NCBI GenBank assembly: GCA_945875195.1
Contig: CAMCJW010000209.1
Coordinates: 1 to 5,435, forward strand
Length of the DNA stretch: 5,435 nucleotides
DNA from: Chitinophaga pinensis
Lineage (GTDB): Bacteria > Bacteroidota > Bacteroidia > UKL13-3
Direction: 5' to 3'
Shown here: positions 1 through 5,435 of the stretch, one piece after another
How positions within the stretch are numbered: the stretch's first letter is position 1
Layout: each line of letters starts with the position of its first letter
Notes under the pieces: model-generated
Databases searched by the model: none
Told to the model about the DNA's origin: nothing
What the model saw: the letters and a program-made list of their open reading frames with translations, nothing else
Translations under genes and position numbers: made by a program

Positions 1-64
1 TATCAGGAATACCTGAATCCTTTTTGGTGATATCTAAAAACTCTTTTCTAGTAATTTTAGCCAT
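1..64 (-). CDS. N-terminus of an unidentified protein (partial)
   Basis: Reading leftward from an ATG at 64-62, the frame stays open to the window edge and gives 21 residues beginning MAKITRKEFLDITKKDSG. This is too little to assign a family. The start is lysine-rich and looks helical. TRKEFL superficially resembles a twin-arginine motif, but the second arginine is lysine and no hydrophobic stretch follows, so an export signal is unlikely. A DNA-binding protein of HU type is a loose possibility that I cannot support. Supporting a real gene are the divergent arrangement with the dehydrogenase at 174 and a promoter-like sequence upstream (87-94, minus strand). No clear ribosome binding site is visible, which is normal for Bacteroidota. 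Confidence 0.5.
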   Translation of the reverse strand, partial: MAKITRKEFLDITKKDSGIPD

Positions 65-86
65 AACCTTGAATTTAATTATTAGA

Positions 87-116
87 TAAAAATAAGTAAA
101 AAAGGTTTAAACAACA
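87..116 (-). promoter_or_regulatory. Possible promoter of the leftward partial gene
   Basis: On the minus strand, TATTTTTA (94 to 87) matches the Bacteroidota -7 consensus TAnnTTTG at all fixed positions except the last. A TTG trinucleotide lies 17 bases upstream, inside the usual spacer range of about 17-23. It would give a leader of roughly 20 bases before the ATG at 64. The region is very AT-rich, so a chance match is quite possible. Confidence 0.22.
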
Positions 117-132
117 ACAAATAAATAAATAC

Positions 133-153
133 CACAATTTTGTGATTACACAA
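133..153. promoter_or_regulatory. Overlapping inverted repeats on the -33 element, possible operator
   Basis: CACAA at 133-137, TTGTG at 140-144 and CACAA at 149-153 form two palindromes sharing the central TTGTG half-site, with centres of 2 and 4 bases. The shared half-site contains part of the TTTG -33 element of the dehydrogenase promoter, so a protein bound here would compete with or recruit RNA polymerase. The site also lies in the divergent region upstream of the leftward gene. The half-site resembles the TGTGA / TCACA type recognised by Crp/Fnr-family regulators, but the spacing does not fit that family's usual N6, so I do not name a regulator. Confidence 0.35.
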
Positions 154-169
154 TGAAATCTTAGGTTTG
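139..169 (+). promoter_or_regulatory. Bacteroidota-type promoter of the aldehyde dehydrogenase gene
   Basis: TTTG at 139-142 and TAGGTTTG at 162-169 match the known Bacteroidota -33 (TTTG) and -7 (TAnnTTTG) consensus exactly, with a 19-base spacer. The -7 box ends only four bases before the ATG at 174. A start site a few bases after the box would therefore fall at or next to the start codon, so the transcript would be leaderless or nearly so. The AGG inside the -7 box (163-165) could instead be read as a weak ribosome binding site eight bases before the ATG. Which reading is right cannot be decided from sequence. Confidence 0.5.
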
Positions 170-173
170 AACC

Positions 174-1616
174 ATGGAAAAGATTCTGAATTATATCAAT
201 GGTGAACTTATTGAACCAATATCCAAACAATATTTAGAAAATGTAGATCCTTCAATAGGTTTGGCCTATAACCTTTGTCCAGATAGTGATGCCGGCGATG
301 TGGAACTGGCATATGAGGCTGCTGCGGCGGCTTTTCCAGTATGGAGTGAAATGTCCACAGGAGAAAGAAGTAAGGTAATGTTGAGGCTTGCAGCCTTAAT
401 AGAAATTAACAATGATGCATTGGCTTTGGCAGAGTCTGTAGACCAGGGAAAGCCATTGTGGTTAGCTAAAAATGGTGAAATCCCCAGAGCTCAATCTAAT
501 ATTCATTTTTTTGCTACTGCCATTGAACATTATGCCTCAGAGGCTCACCCAATGGGCAATCATGCTTTAAATTATACCTTAAGAACACCCATTGGTGTAG
601 TTGGATGTATAAGCCCTTGGAATTTACCTTTGTATTTGTTTACTTGGAAAATTGCACCAGCATTGGCGGCTGGAAATTGTGTGGTAGCAAAACCATCAGA
701 AATAACACCTATGACGGCATATCTTTTTAGTAAATTATGTATAGAAGCTGGTTTACCAAAAGGAGTGTTAAACATTGTGCATGGCTTAGGTCCAAAGGTT
801 GGTTCAGCCATAGTTGCTCATGAAAAAATTACAGCCATTTCATTCACAGGTGGCACAAAAACTGGAGCAGATATTGCTAGGGTTGCTGCACCAATGTTTA
901 AGAAACTTTCATTGGAACTTGGTGGTAAAAATCCTAACATCATTTTTGCAGATTGTGATTTTGAAAAAACAGTGAAGGAAAGTGTGAGGGCAAGTTTTAC
1001 CAACCAAGGCGAAATATGTTTATGTGGATCTCGCTTGTATATTGAAAGGTCTATTTATGCTAAGTTTAAAGAAGCCTACATCGCTCAAGTTAAGGGATTA
1101 AAAGTGGGTGATCCATTATTGGATGATACAAAAGTTGGAGCTATTGCTAGTAAAATGCATTTCGAAAAAATATTGGGTTATATTGAATTGGCCAAAGAAG
1201 AGGGCGGCACCATTTTAACTGGTGGTGTTGCAGTTAATCCTGCCGGCAGGTGCAGCAATGGTTATTTTATTGAACCAACCGTTATTGAAGGTTTGGGGCA
1301 TTTGTGCCGAACCAACCAAGAAGAAATATTTGGACCTGTGGTTACCATTCAGCCTTTTGATACCGAAGAAGAGGTTCTGGAAATGGCCAATAGCACAGCT
1401 TATGGTTTAGCATGTACGGTATGGACAGAAAATTTAACCAAAGCTCACAGGGTTGCAGCCAAAATGAAGAGCGGAATTGTTTGGATCAATTGTTGGTTAT
1501 TGCGTGATCTACGCACCCCATTTGGTGGGATGAAACAAAGTGGAGTAGGAAGAGAAGGTGGTTGGGAGGCTTTGCGATTCTTTACCGAGGCTAAAAATGT
1601 TTGTGTGAAATTGTAA
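174..1616 (+). CDS. Aldehyde dehydrogenase, 2-aminomuconate / 2-hydroxymuconate semialdehyde type
   Basis: A complete 480-residue NAD-dependent aldehyde dehydrogenase, probably cytosolic. All key residues are present: oxyanion-hole Asn150 in SPWNLP, NAD-binding Lys173 in AKPSE, the FTGGTKTG nucleotide loop (224-231), general base Glu248 in LELGGK, nucleophile Cys282 in NQGEICLC, and Glu384 in EEIFGP. The stretches IPRAQSN (Arg105) and NCWLLRDLRTPFGG (Arg444, Arg447) match the ALDH8A1 / AMSDH / XylG-DmpC group, where two arginines hold the acidic substrate. By family knowledge the reaction is oxidation of 2-aminomuconate semialdehyde to 2-aminomuconate in tryptophan catabolism via kynurenine; 2-hydroxymuconate semialdehyde is the main alternative. 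Length is normal, and the first Met is the only plausible start (the next is residue 60). No other gene of either pathway is recognised in the window. Family is near certain; exact substrate is inferred. Confidence 0.93.
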   Translation: MEKILNYINGELIEPISKQYLENVDPSIGLAYNLCPDSDAGDVELAYEAAAAAFPVWSEMSTGERSKVMLRLAALIEINNDALALAESVDQGKPLWLAKNGEIPRAQSNIHFFATAIEHYASEAHPMGNHALNYTLRTPIGVVGCISPWNLPLYLFTWKIAPALAAGNCVVAKPSEITPMTAYLFSKLCIEAGLPKGVLNIVHGLGPKVGSAIVAHEKITAISFTGGTKTGADIARVAAPMFKKLSLELGGKNPNIIFADCDFEKTVKESVRASFTNQGEICLCGSRLYIERSIYAKFKEAYIAQVKGLKVGDPLLDDTKVGAIASKMHFEKILGYIELAKEEGGTILTGGVAVNPAGRCSNGYFIEPTVIEGLGHLCRTNQEEIFGPVVTIQPFDTEEEVLEMANSTAYGLACTVWTENLTKAHRVAAKMKSGIVWINCWLLRDLRTPFGGMKQSGVGREGGWEALRFFTEAKNVCVKL

Positions 1617-1632
1617 GCAAATTCTATATTCG
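1600..1632 (+). promoter_or_regulatory. Weak promoter-like sequence before the DUF3467 gene
   Basis: TATATTCG at 1625-1632 matches TAnnTTTG with one mismatch. A TTTG at 1600-1603, inside the end of the dehydrogenase gene, lies 21 bases upstream. It could give the small downstream gene its own transcript with a leader of about 12 bases. With only 32 bp between the genes and no terminator, read-through from the dehydrogenase promoter is equally plausible. Confidence 0.2.
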
Positions 1633-1648
1633 TTAAAATTTTTAAATC

Positions 1649-1966
1649 ATGGATCAAGATCAAAACCAAAATCAATTACAAATTGAACTCAGCGAAGAAA
1701 TGGCTGAAGGTATATATTCAAATTTAGCAATCATTACACATAGCAACAGTGAGTTTGTTATTGATTTTGTGCGTGTAATGCCAGGTGTACCTAAAGCTAA
1801 GGTAAAATCTAGGATTGTTCTAACACCTGATCATGCCAAAAGATTGTTGATGGCTTTAAGTGATAACATCAATAAATTTGAAGACATGAATGGGAATATT
1901 GCCATGAACAATGATTCTGGTACTCCTTTTCCCATGAATTTTGGCGGCCCAACCGGCCAAGCATAA
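1649..1966 (+). CDS. DUF3467 family protein
   Basis: A 105-residue soluble protein with no signal peptide or membrane segment. After a Q/N/D-rich start (residues 1-10), residues 11-77 form the recognisable DUF3467 core: QIELSEEMAEGIYSN, then the strand pattern EFVIDFVRVMPG, then KSRIVLTPDHAKRLLMAL, ending in a helix. The tail (about 78-105) is rich in Asn, Gly and Pro and probably disordered. The family is widespread in Bacteroidota and its function is unknown; the NLA / FVIDF / RIVLTP pattern is what I recognise. It starts 32 bp after the dehydrogenase stop on the same strand, so co-transcription is possible, though nothing suggests a metabolic link. It ends 51 bp before the convergent marC-like gene. 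No Shine-Dalgarno sequence precedes the ATG. Confidence 0.85.
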   Translation: MDQDQNQNQLQIELSEEMAEGIYSNLAIITHSNSEFVIDFVRVMPGVPKAKVKSRIVLTPDHAKRLLMALSDNINKFEDMNGNIAMNNDSGTPFPMNFGGPTGQA

Positions 1967-1992
1967 TCAATCGGTTTGAACCAATTAATTTA

Positions 1993-2020
1993 TAGAATAG
2001 TTTAAGGGTAACTATTTCTA
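1993..2020. terminator. Bulged hairpin between convergent genes, possible bidirectional terminator
   Basis: TAGAATAGTT (1993-2002) pairs with 2010-2020 over ten base pairs with one bulged T (2015) and a 7-base loop (TAAGGGT). It lies exactly where the rightward DUF3467 gene and the leftward marC-like gene meet, and its right arm contains the last codon bases and stop codon of the latter. The stem is AT-rich (two G-C pairs), and neither side has a clean U run, only AT-rich sequence, so termination strength is uncertain. Confidence 0.4.
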
Positions 2021-2578
2021 AAAATTTGTTTTGAATATCCTCACTGCGATACTTAGCAGAACTATGCCAAAAAATTTACGCACTAGGGCTAAACCATTAT
2101 CGCCAAGCAGCTTTTCAATTTTGCTAGACGACCTTAACACCACGTAAACAACAATTAGGTTCAATAAAATACCTAAAGTAATATTTGGTAGGCTATATAC
2201 TGCCCTCATACTAATTATAGTGGTTAAGGTTCCAGATCCTGCAATGATTGGAAAGGCAATTGGTATGATACTCCCTGTTTTTGCTGCTGGGTCGTTCTTT
2301 AAAATTTCTATTCCAAGAATCATTTCCATACCAATAATGAAAATGACAATAGAACCTGCAATGGCAAAAGACTGAATATCCACGCCAAATAAACCCAGAA
2401 ATTTTTCACCTACCAACAAAAAAACCAGCATTAATGCGCCGGCGTATAGGGTTGCTTTTTCGCTATCTAGGTGGTTCTGACGATTTTTGATACTAATAAT
2501 AATGGGCAAGGCGCCAATTATATCTATTATGGCAAAAAGGGTGAGGGTAATTGTTATTATATCTTGTATTGAAAACAT
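2018..2578 (-). CDS. MarC family integral membrane protein
   Basis: Read from the ATG at 2578 it encodes 186 residues of almost wholly hydrophobic protein, with about six membrane helices (roughly 5-27, 42-62, 70-90, 104-124, 133-149, 165-182). Family marks are an acidic-glycine-proline motif in helix 1 (D19, G22, P25 in IDIIGALP), the IVIFIIGMEM segment of helix 3, and PIAFPIIAGSGTLTT (106-120), where many relatives have GPG instead of GSG. Length is slightly under the usual 195-220. The frame extends 23 codons further upstream, but that extension (TLKISRLQNITILTEF) would run over the start of the divergent PASTA gene and lacks family similarity, and a good promoter box lies just before the chosen ATG. 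MarC proteins were once linked to antibiotic resistance, but that role is not supported; transport substrate unknown. Confidence 0.9.
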   Translation of the reverse strand: MFSIQDIITITLTLFAIIDIIGALPIIISIKNRQNHLDSEKATLYAGALMLVFLLVGEKFLGLFGVDIQSFAIAGSIVIFIIGMEMILGIEILKNDPAAKTGSIIPIAFPIIAGSGTLTTIISMRAVYSLPNITLGILLNLIVVYVVLRSSSKIEKLLGDNGLALVRKFFGIVLLSIAVRIFKTNF

Positions 2579-2583
2579 GGTGA

Positions 2584-2591
2584 CAAAGATA
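2584..2591 (-). promoter_or_regulatory. -7 type promoter box of the marC-like gene
   Basis: On the minus strand TATCTTTG (2591 to 2584) is an exact match to TAnnTTTG and ends five bases before the ATG at 2578. No TTTG is found at the expected distance upstream, so the -33 part is weak. As with the dehydrogenase, the position implies a leaderless or very short-leader transcript. The box lies in the 50-bp gap shared with the divergent PASTA gene. Confidence 0.38.
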
Positions 2592-2628
2592 GCTTTGAAC
2601 TCTGTTAAAATAGTAATATTTTGCAACC

Positions 2629-3375
2629 GTGAGATTTTTAAAGTCAATTTTTGTAAATATCCTACTCATCGCAATTATAGTGTATTTGCTGGTTTGGGTA
2701 GCTGCTCAGTCGCTAAGTGTTTATACACGCCACGACCAATCTCTTACGCTTCCTAATTTAAAAGGGCTAAAAATGGAGGACGCAGAAGCCTTGTTGCGGC
2801 AGAAAAAATTGAGGTATATCATCACAGATACTGTTTTTGTAGACAAATTGCCTAAATCTTCGGTTGCCGAGCAAAATCCACCACCAAATTCTAAAGTTAA
2901 AGAGGGGAGGATTATTTATTTGAGCATCAACTCAGATGCTTCGGCAACGGTTTTAATGCCTAATTTAATCAACAGCTCTTTGCGTTATGCCGAAACAGTT
3001 TTATCTGGAATGGGATTGTTGGTTGGGAATGTTACTTATAAGCCAGACATCGCACAAAACGCGGTCTTAGACCAAGTTTGGAAGGGAATGAGTATTCAAC
3101 CAGGTTCAAAATTACCGAAAGGATCTGCTATAGATTTAATTATTGGAGATGGCAGTGGTGGCGCTTTAGTTTCAATGCCTAATTTAAATGGCTTGACCCT
3201 AATAGATGCAACAAATGTTCTTCAAACTTCGTTATTGCAATTGGGCACCATAGTATATGAAGGAAACCCCAAAGATAGCAGCAAGGCTATTGTAAAAAGG
3301 CAAAATCCACCATATGCTGAGGGTGCTACCATAAAGGGAGGAGAGTTTGTTGATTTATTTCTATCTTCAAAATAA
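2629..3375 (+). CDS. Membrane-anchored protein with three PASTA domains
   Basis: A 248-residue protein: short cytoplasmic start (MRFLKS), one membrane helix (about 7-27), then three PASTA domains outside the membrane at about 40-101, 108-173 and 181-247. Each opens with a LPNL or MPNL motif (41-44, 110-113, 183-186), has the DAEALL-like helix (51-56; less regular in domains 2 and 3) and a P-rich turn before the last strand (NPPPNSKVKEG, QPGSKLPKG, NPPYAEGATIKGG). PASTA domains bind peptidoglycan or muropeptides in kinases and penicillin-binding proteins; here there is no kinase or transpeptidase domain, so it is probably a periplasmic wall-binding or scaffold protein. The GTG start is the only start codon between the in-frame TAA at 2614-2616 and the membrane helix. 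It lies 50 bp from the divergent marC-like start and is followed after 3 bp by the exported-protein gene. Confidence 0.9.
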   Translation: MRFLKSIFVNILLIAIIVYLLVWVAAQSLSVYTRHDQSLTLPNLKGLKMEDAEALLRQKKLRYIITDTVFVDKLPKSSVAEQNPPPNSKVKEGRIIYLSINSDASATVLMPNLINSSLRYAETVLSGMGLLVGNVTYKPDIAQNAVLDQVWKGMSIQPGSKLPKGSAIDLIIGDGSGGALVSMPNLNGLTLIDATNVLQTSLLQLGTIVYEGNPKDSSKAIVKRQNPPYAEGATIKGGEFVDLFLSSK

Positions 3376-3378
3376 TAG

Positions 3379-5435
3379 ATGAATTTTAAAAAAGTAGTTT
3401 TAGCCTTAGGTATTTTCCCAATTTATTTTTTGAGTTTTGCTCAGGAAGTTCGCATGCCTTTAATGAATAATCCAATTGTACAAAAGAAAAATCATACAGT
3501 TGCATTGCCTGTCTTATATAAAAATACCGGTGTATTTCCACTAATAGATTTCTTTGATACAGATGGTAAAACCAATTTTAATTATTGGTTGATGAACTCT
3601 TGTCAGGTTCAAAAAAATAAATTGGTTTTTAATGCAATTGATAGCACAGGTAATTTATATCCTTCAGCTGGAGCTATGGATCAATTGGTTTCAAACAACA
3701 TAAATACCAATGCTGCAGTTAATCCAGTTTTTTTGAGTTTCACTTTTTCAACTGGTGAAACATTTGATGCAAACGACTCATTTATTGTTTCTGCTAAAAA
3801 TAATTTTGGCGAATGGGAAATGATTTGGGAAAGCAAAGGTTCAGGAGCAAAAGAGAGAGAGGTACTCATTGATTTACCTAAAAATAAATTTGGTTCGAAC
3901 CAATTTGCGCTAAAATTTATTGCCTATTCCACTAATTTATCTTTGAGCAATACTGCTATCTTTACCTTATCCAAATTAGTTGTTTCAACCAAATTGCCAC
4001 TGGGATTATACGAGCATTTAAGGTTACCCCACATGCCAGATTCTTTTGCTAATTGGGATTATTTTTCAGGTTCGGATGTGAAAGTGCTCAATGGATTGGA
4101 TATTAATTATCCTTGGGGAAATGTTGCCAAGTTGGATGTAAAAAAAGCAAATGGTTTGGTGTACGACAATGCAAGTAACTTATATGGAGGAGCCGATACT
4201 TTTTATACGCATCCCTTTGATGTTCTTGGCAACCAAGTTAGTGATACCATCATTTTTTCATTTGCCACAAAAGCGGCCCCTGTTAACTTGAATGGCGATT
4301 CATTAATTGTTGAATTTAAAAATAACTTAGGGCAATGGGTTCGGGCTCTTTCAATAGGTGGTGTAGCTGTTAGTTATTTTAAATCGCACGATTTCAATAT
4401 AAACATAGGTAGAAACAGACATGCTAATTTTCAGGCAAGGTTTATTTTTAAATCTACTTATTCTAACACAAATTATGCCTATTGGATGATCAGTGGATTT
4501 AGACTGCTTAGGAAGATTCAATTGCCTTTTTTTGATGATTTTTCAAACTCAAGAGTTACCGTAAACAAGGATAGGTGGGTTGATAATTTTGTTTTTGTGA
4601 ACAATGATTTTCCAGTTAATGCACCAAGTGTAAATGTTGCCACCTTCGATGGTTTAGATGCATTTGGAAATGCTTATTCTAAATTTAATACAAAAGGGGT
4701 TTGTGATTTGTTAACCTCAAGGTCTATCAACCTCAAGGGATTAACTGCAGCAGATTCGGTAATACTTAGTTTTTATTATCAATATGAACCACAAGGAACA
4801 ACGAATCAAATTTATGAAGATGATTCTCTAATTATTGAGCTACGTAATTCGCCAATGGAAAAGGATTCTTTTGCCATTGTTAAAATGATTGCAGCAAAAG
4901 ACACCTTGCTCAACACCTTTACCTTTTACCAATATATCATCACTGACCCTAAATTTTTTCATGAAGATTTTCAAATAAGGATTAAAAATATAGGCAGCCA
5001 AACTGGTAATTTGAGTCAGTGGCATATTGATTACTTGAGGTTTAATAAAGGCAGAAAATTAAATGATGCCATCAAGGATTTGGCATTAACCAATACTCCA
5101 CCAATTATTTTGGGACCATATACCAGCATGCCTTGGTATCAATACCAGGCAAACAAAGCATCCTACAAAAACATTTCAGCTAGTTTGCGATTGGTAAACC
5201 ATGATAACCAACCTTATGCTGTAGATTATTTTAGGTCTGTTATAAAGCCTGAAGGAGATACTTTAGATAAGTTTAATAATATTTTACCCACCATAAAAGC
5301 CAAAAGCGATTCTACTATTTTAATTGATAAACCATTTGATTTTGCTAGCACAGCAAGTGGTGATAGTCTTGTATTTAATACGAGGTATAGAATTAAAATT
5401 AGTGGTAACCAAAACGACAATGTTACCGGAAATGA
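3379..5435 (+). CDS. Large exported multi-module protein, probable T9SS cargo (3' end missing)
   Basis: The frame from the ATG at 3379 is open to the window end: 685 codons plus two bases. Residues 1-21 form a signal peptide (positive NFKK, hydrophobic core, SFA before Q22), with no lipobox. Three diverged modules follow at about 53-205, 214-379 and 380-558. The third carries the familiar Bacteroidota set LPFFDDFS (382-389), RWVD (399-402), ATFDGLDAFGNAY (421-433), LLTSRSINL (444-452), ILSFYYQ (462-468), DDSLIIE (481-487) and WHIDYLRF (548-555). From about 559 a further beta-rich domain starts, with SMPWYQY (583-589). The protein is likely secreted or on the cell surface, with a T9SS sorting tail beyond the window; that tail is inferred, not seen. 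No catalytic residues are recognised; an adhesion or structural role is a guess. The in-frame TAG right before the ATG fixes the start, and no ribosome site is visible, so translation is probably coupled to the PASTA gene. Confidence 0.88.
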   Translation, partial: MNFKKVVLALGIFPIYFLSFAQEVRMPLMNNPIVQKKNHTVALPVLYKNTGVFPLIDFFDTDGKTNFNYWLMNSCQVQKNKLVFNAIDSTGNLYPSAGAMDQLVSNNINTNAAVNPVFLSFTFSTGETFDANDSFIVSAKNNFGEWEMIWESKGSGAKEREVLIDLPKNKFGSNQFALKFIAYSTNLSLSNTAIFTLSKLVVSTKLPLGLYEHLRLPHMPDSFANWDYFSGSDVKVLNGLDINYPWGNVAKLDVKKANGLVYDNASNLYGGADTFYTHPFDVLGNQVSDTIIFSFATKAAPVNLNGDSLIVEFKNNLGQWVRALSIGGVAVSYFKSHDFNINIGRNRHANFQARFIFKSTYSNTNYAYWMISGFRLLRKIQLPFFDDFSNSRVTVNKDRWVDNFVFVNNDFPVNAPSVNVATFDGLDAFGNAYSKFNTKGVCDLLTSRSINLKGLTAADSVILSFYYQYEPQGTTNQIYEDDSLIIELRNSPMEKDSFAIVKMIAAKDTLLNTFTFYQYIITDPKFFHEDFQIRIKNIGSQTGNLSQWHIDYLRFNKGRKLNDAIKDLALTNTPPIILGPYTSMPWYQYQANKASYKNISASLRLVNHDNQPYAVDYFRSVIKPEGDTLDKFNNILPTIKAKSDSTILIDKPFDFASTASGDSLVFNTRYRIKISGNQNDNVTGN
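3535..5052 (+). repeat. Three tandem diverged protein modules within the exported protein
   Basis: Module A (3535-3993), B (4018-4515) and C (4516-5052) share the same order of boxes. The glycine-tyrosine box is FNAIDSTGNLY / LDVKKANGLVY / FDGLDAFGNAY; the strand box is VFLSFTFS / IIFSFATK / ILSFYYQ; the DS box is NDSFIVSAKNNFGEW / GDSLIVEFKNNLGQW / DDSLIIELRNS; the F-strand is FALKF / FQARF / FQIRI. The pattern suggests jelly-roll (MAM or laminin-G-like) sandwiches. The repeat is at protein level only: I see no long DNA identity between copies, so the duplications are old. A and B lack the FDGLD and WHIDY signatures that C keeps. Confidence 0.7.

Noticed and set aside
1..64. TRKEFL as a twin-arginine export signal in the partial gene
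   Set aside because: The twin arginine is RK and the following residues (DITKKDSG) are charged rather than hydrophobic.
111..130. CAA / TAAA-rich low-complexity tract upstream of the dehydrogenase
   Set aside because: It is short and typical of AT-rich intergenic DNA; no dyad or known site is visible in it.
572..1003. Open frames on the minus strand within the dehydrogenase gene (572-811 and 818-1003)
   Set aside because: They lie antisense to a certain coding region, their translations have no recognisable domain, and they start within conserved dehydrogenase codons.
1972..1981. Short palindrome GGTT-TG-AACC after the DUF3467 stop
   Set aside because: Four-base arms with a two-base loop cannot form a useful hairpin; the 1993-2020 stem is the better terminator candidate.
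2579..2647. Upstream extension of the marC-like gene by 23 codons to an ATG at 2647
   Set aside because: It would overlap the start of the divergent PASTA gene, adds a stretch unlike MarC N-termini, and places the exact TATCTTTG promoter box inside the coding region. The ATG at 2578 gives the normal family start.
2487..2756. An 89-codon plus-strand frame across the marC / PASTA divergent starts
   Set aside because: It is antisense to the marC-like gene and out of frame with the PASTA gene, whose membrane helix and three domains clearly identify the true frame.
2749..3192. Near-identical CCTAATTTAA words at about 2752, 2958 and 3179
   Set aside because: They encode the PNL motif that opens each PASTA domain. 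They reflect domain repetition and codon bias rather than a separate DNA repeat.
3681..5420. Minus-strand open frames of about 61-64 codons (3681-3869, 4840-5025, 5226-5420)
   Set aside because: All lie opposite the long exported-protein frame, which has a signal peptide and consistent modules. Their hydrophobic or Lys/Phe-rich translations are what AT-rich antisense reading gives.

Overview
This AT-rich window looks like ordinary chromosome of a member of the Bacteroidota. The evidence is a large exported protein whose modules match those of type IX secretion (T9SS) cargo, a DUF3467 protein, a stand-alone three-PASTA membrane protein, matches to the Bacteroidota promoter consensus (TTTG / TAnnTTTG), and the absence of strong Shine-Dalgarno sequences. 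I cannot place it below phylum level. I see no tRNA, rRNA, CRISPR array, transposase or phage gene, and no gene-free stretch longer than about 110 bases.

Left part (1-2020). The first 64 bases hold the N-terminus of an unidentified gene on the minus strand. It is separated by a 109-bp divergent promoter region from an aldehyde dehydrogenase on the plus strand. That enzyme is complete, keeps all catalytic residues, and closely resembles the 2-aminomuconate / 2-hydroxymuconate semialdehyde dehydrogenases (ALDH8 type), which points to the kynurenine route of tryptophan degradation or a related ring-cleavage pathway. After 32 bp comes a small DUF3467 gene. A bulged hairpin then lies between this gene and the convergent marC-like gene, and may terminate transcription in both directions.

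Right part (2018-5435). A MarC-family six-helix membrane protein gene runs leftward. Head-to-head with it, 50 bp away, a GTG-started gene for a membrane-anchored protein with three PASTA domains begins a rightward operon. Three bases after its stop codon starts a very large exported protein that runs open off the window end (685 codons seen). It has a signal peptide, three tandem diverged copies of a beta-rich module of about 155-180 residues (the third is the canonical form), and the start of a further domain. The T9SS sorting tail, if present, lies outside the window. The tight spacing suggests the two envelope proteins are made together.

Most notable are the three-fold internal repeat of the exported protein, a pair of overlapping inverted repeats on the -33 element of the dehydrogenase promoter, and a recurring arrangement in which a TTTG promoter-like element sits 4-5 bases before the start codon of three genes, suggesting leaderless or nearly leaderless transcripts. 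I found no convincing new multi-gene system.
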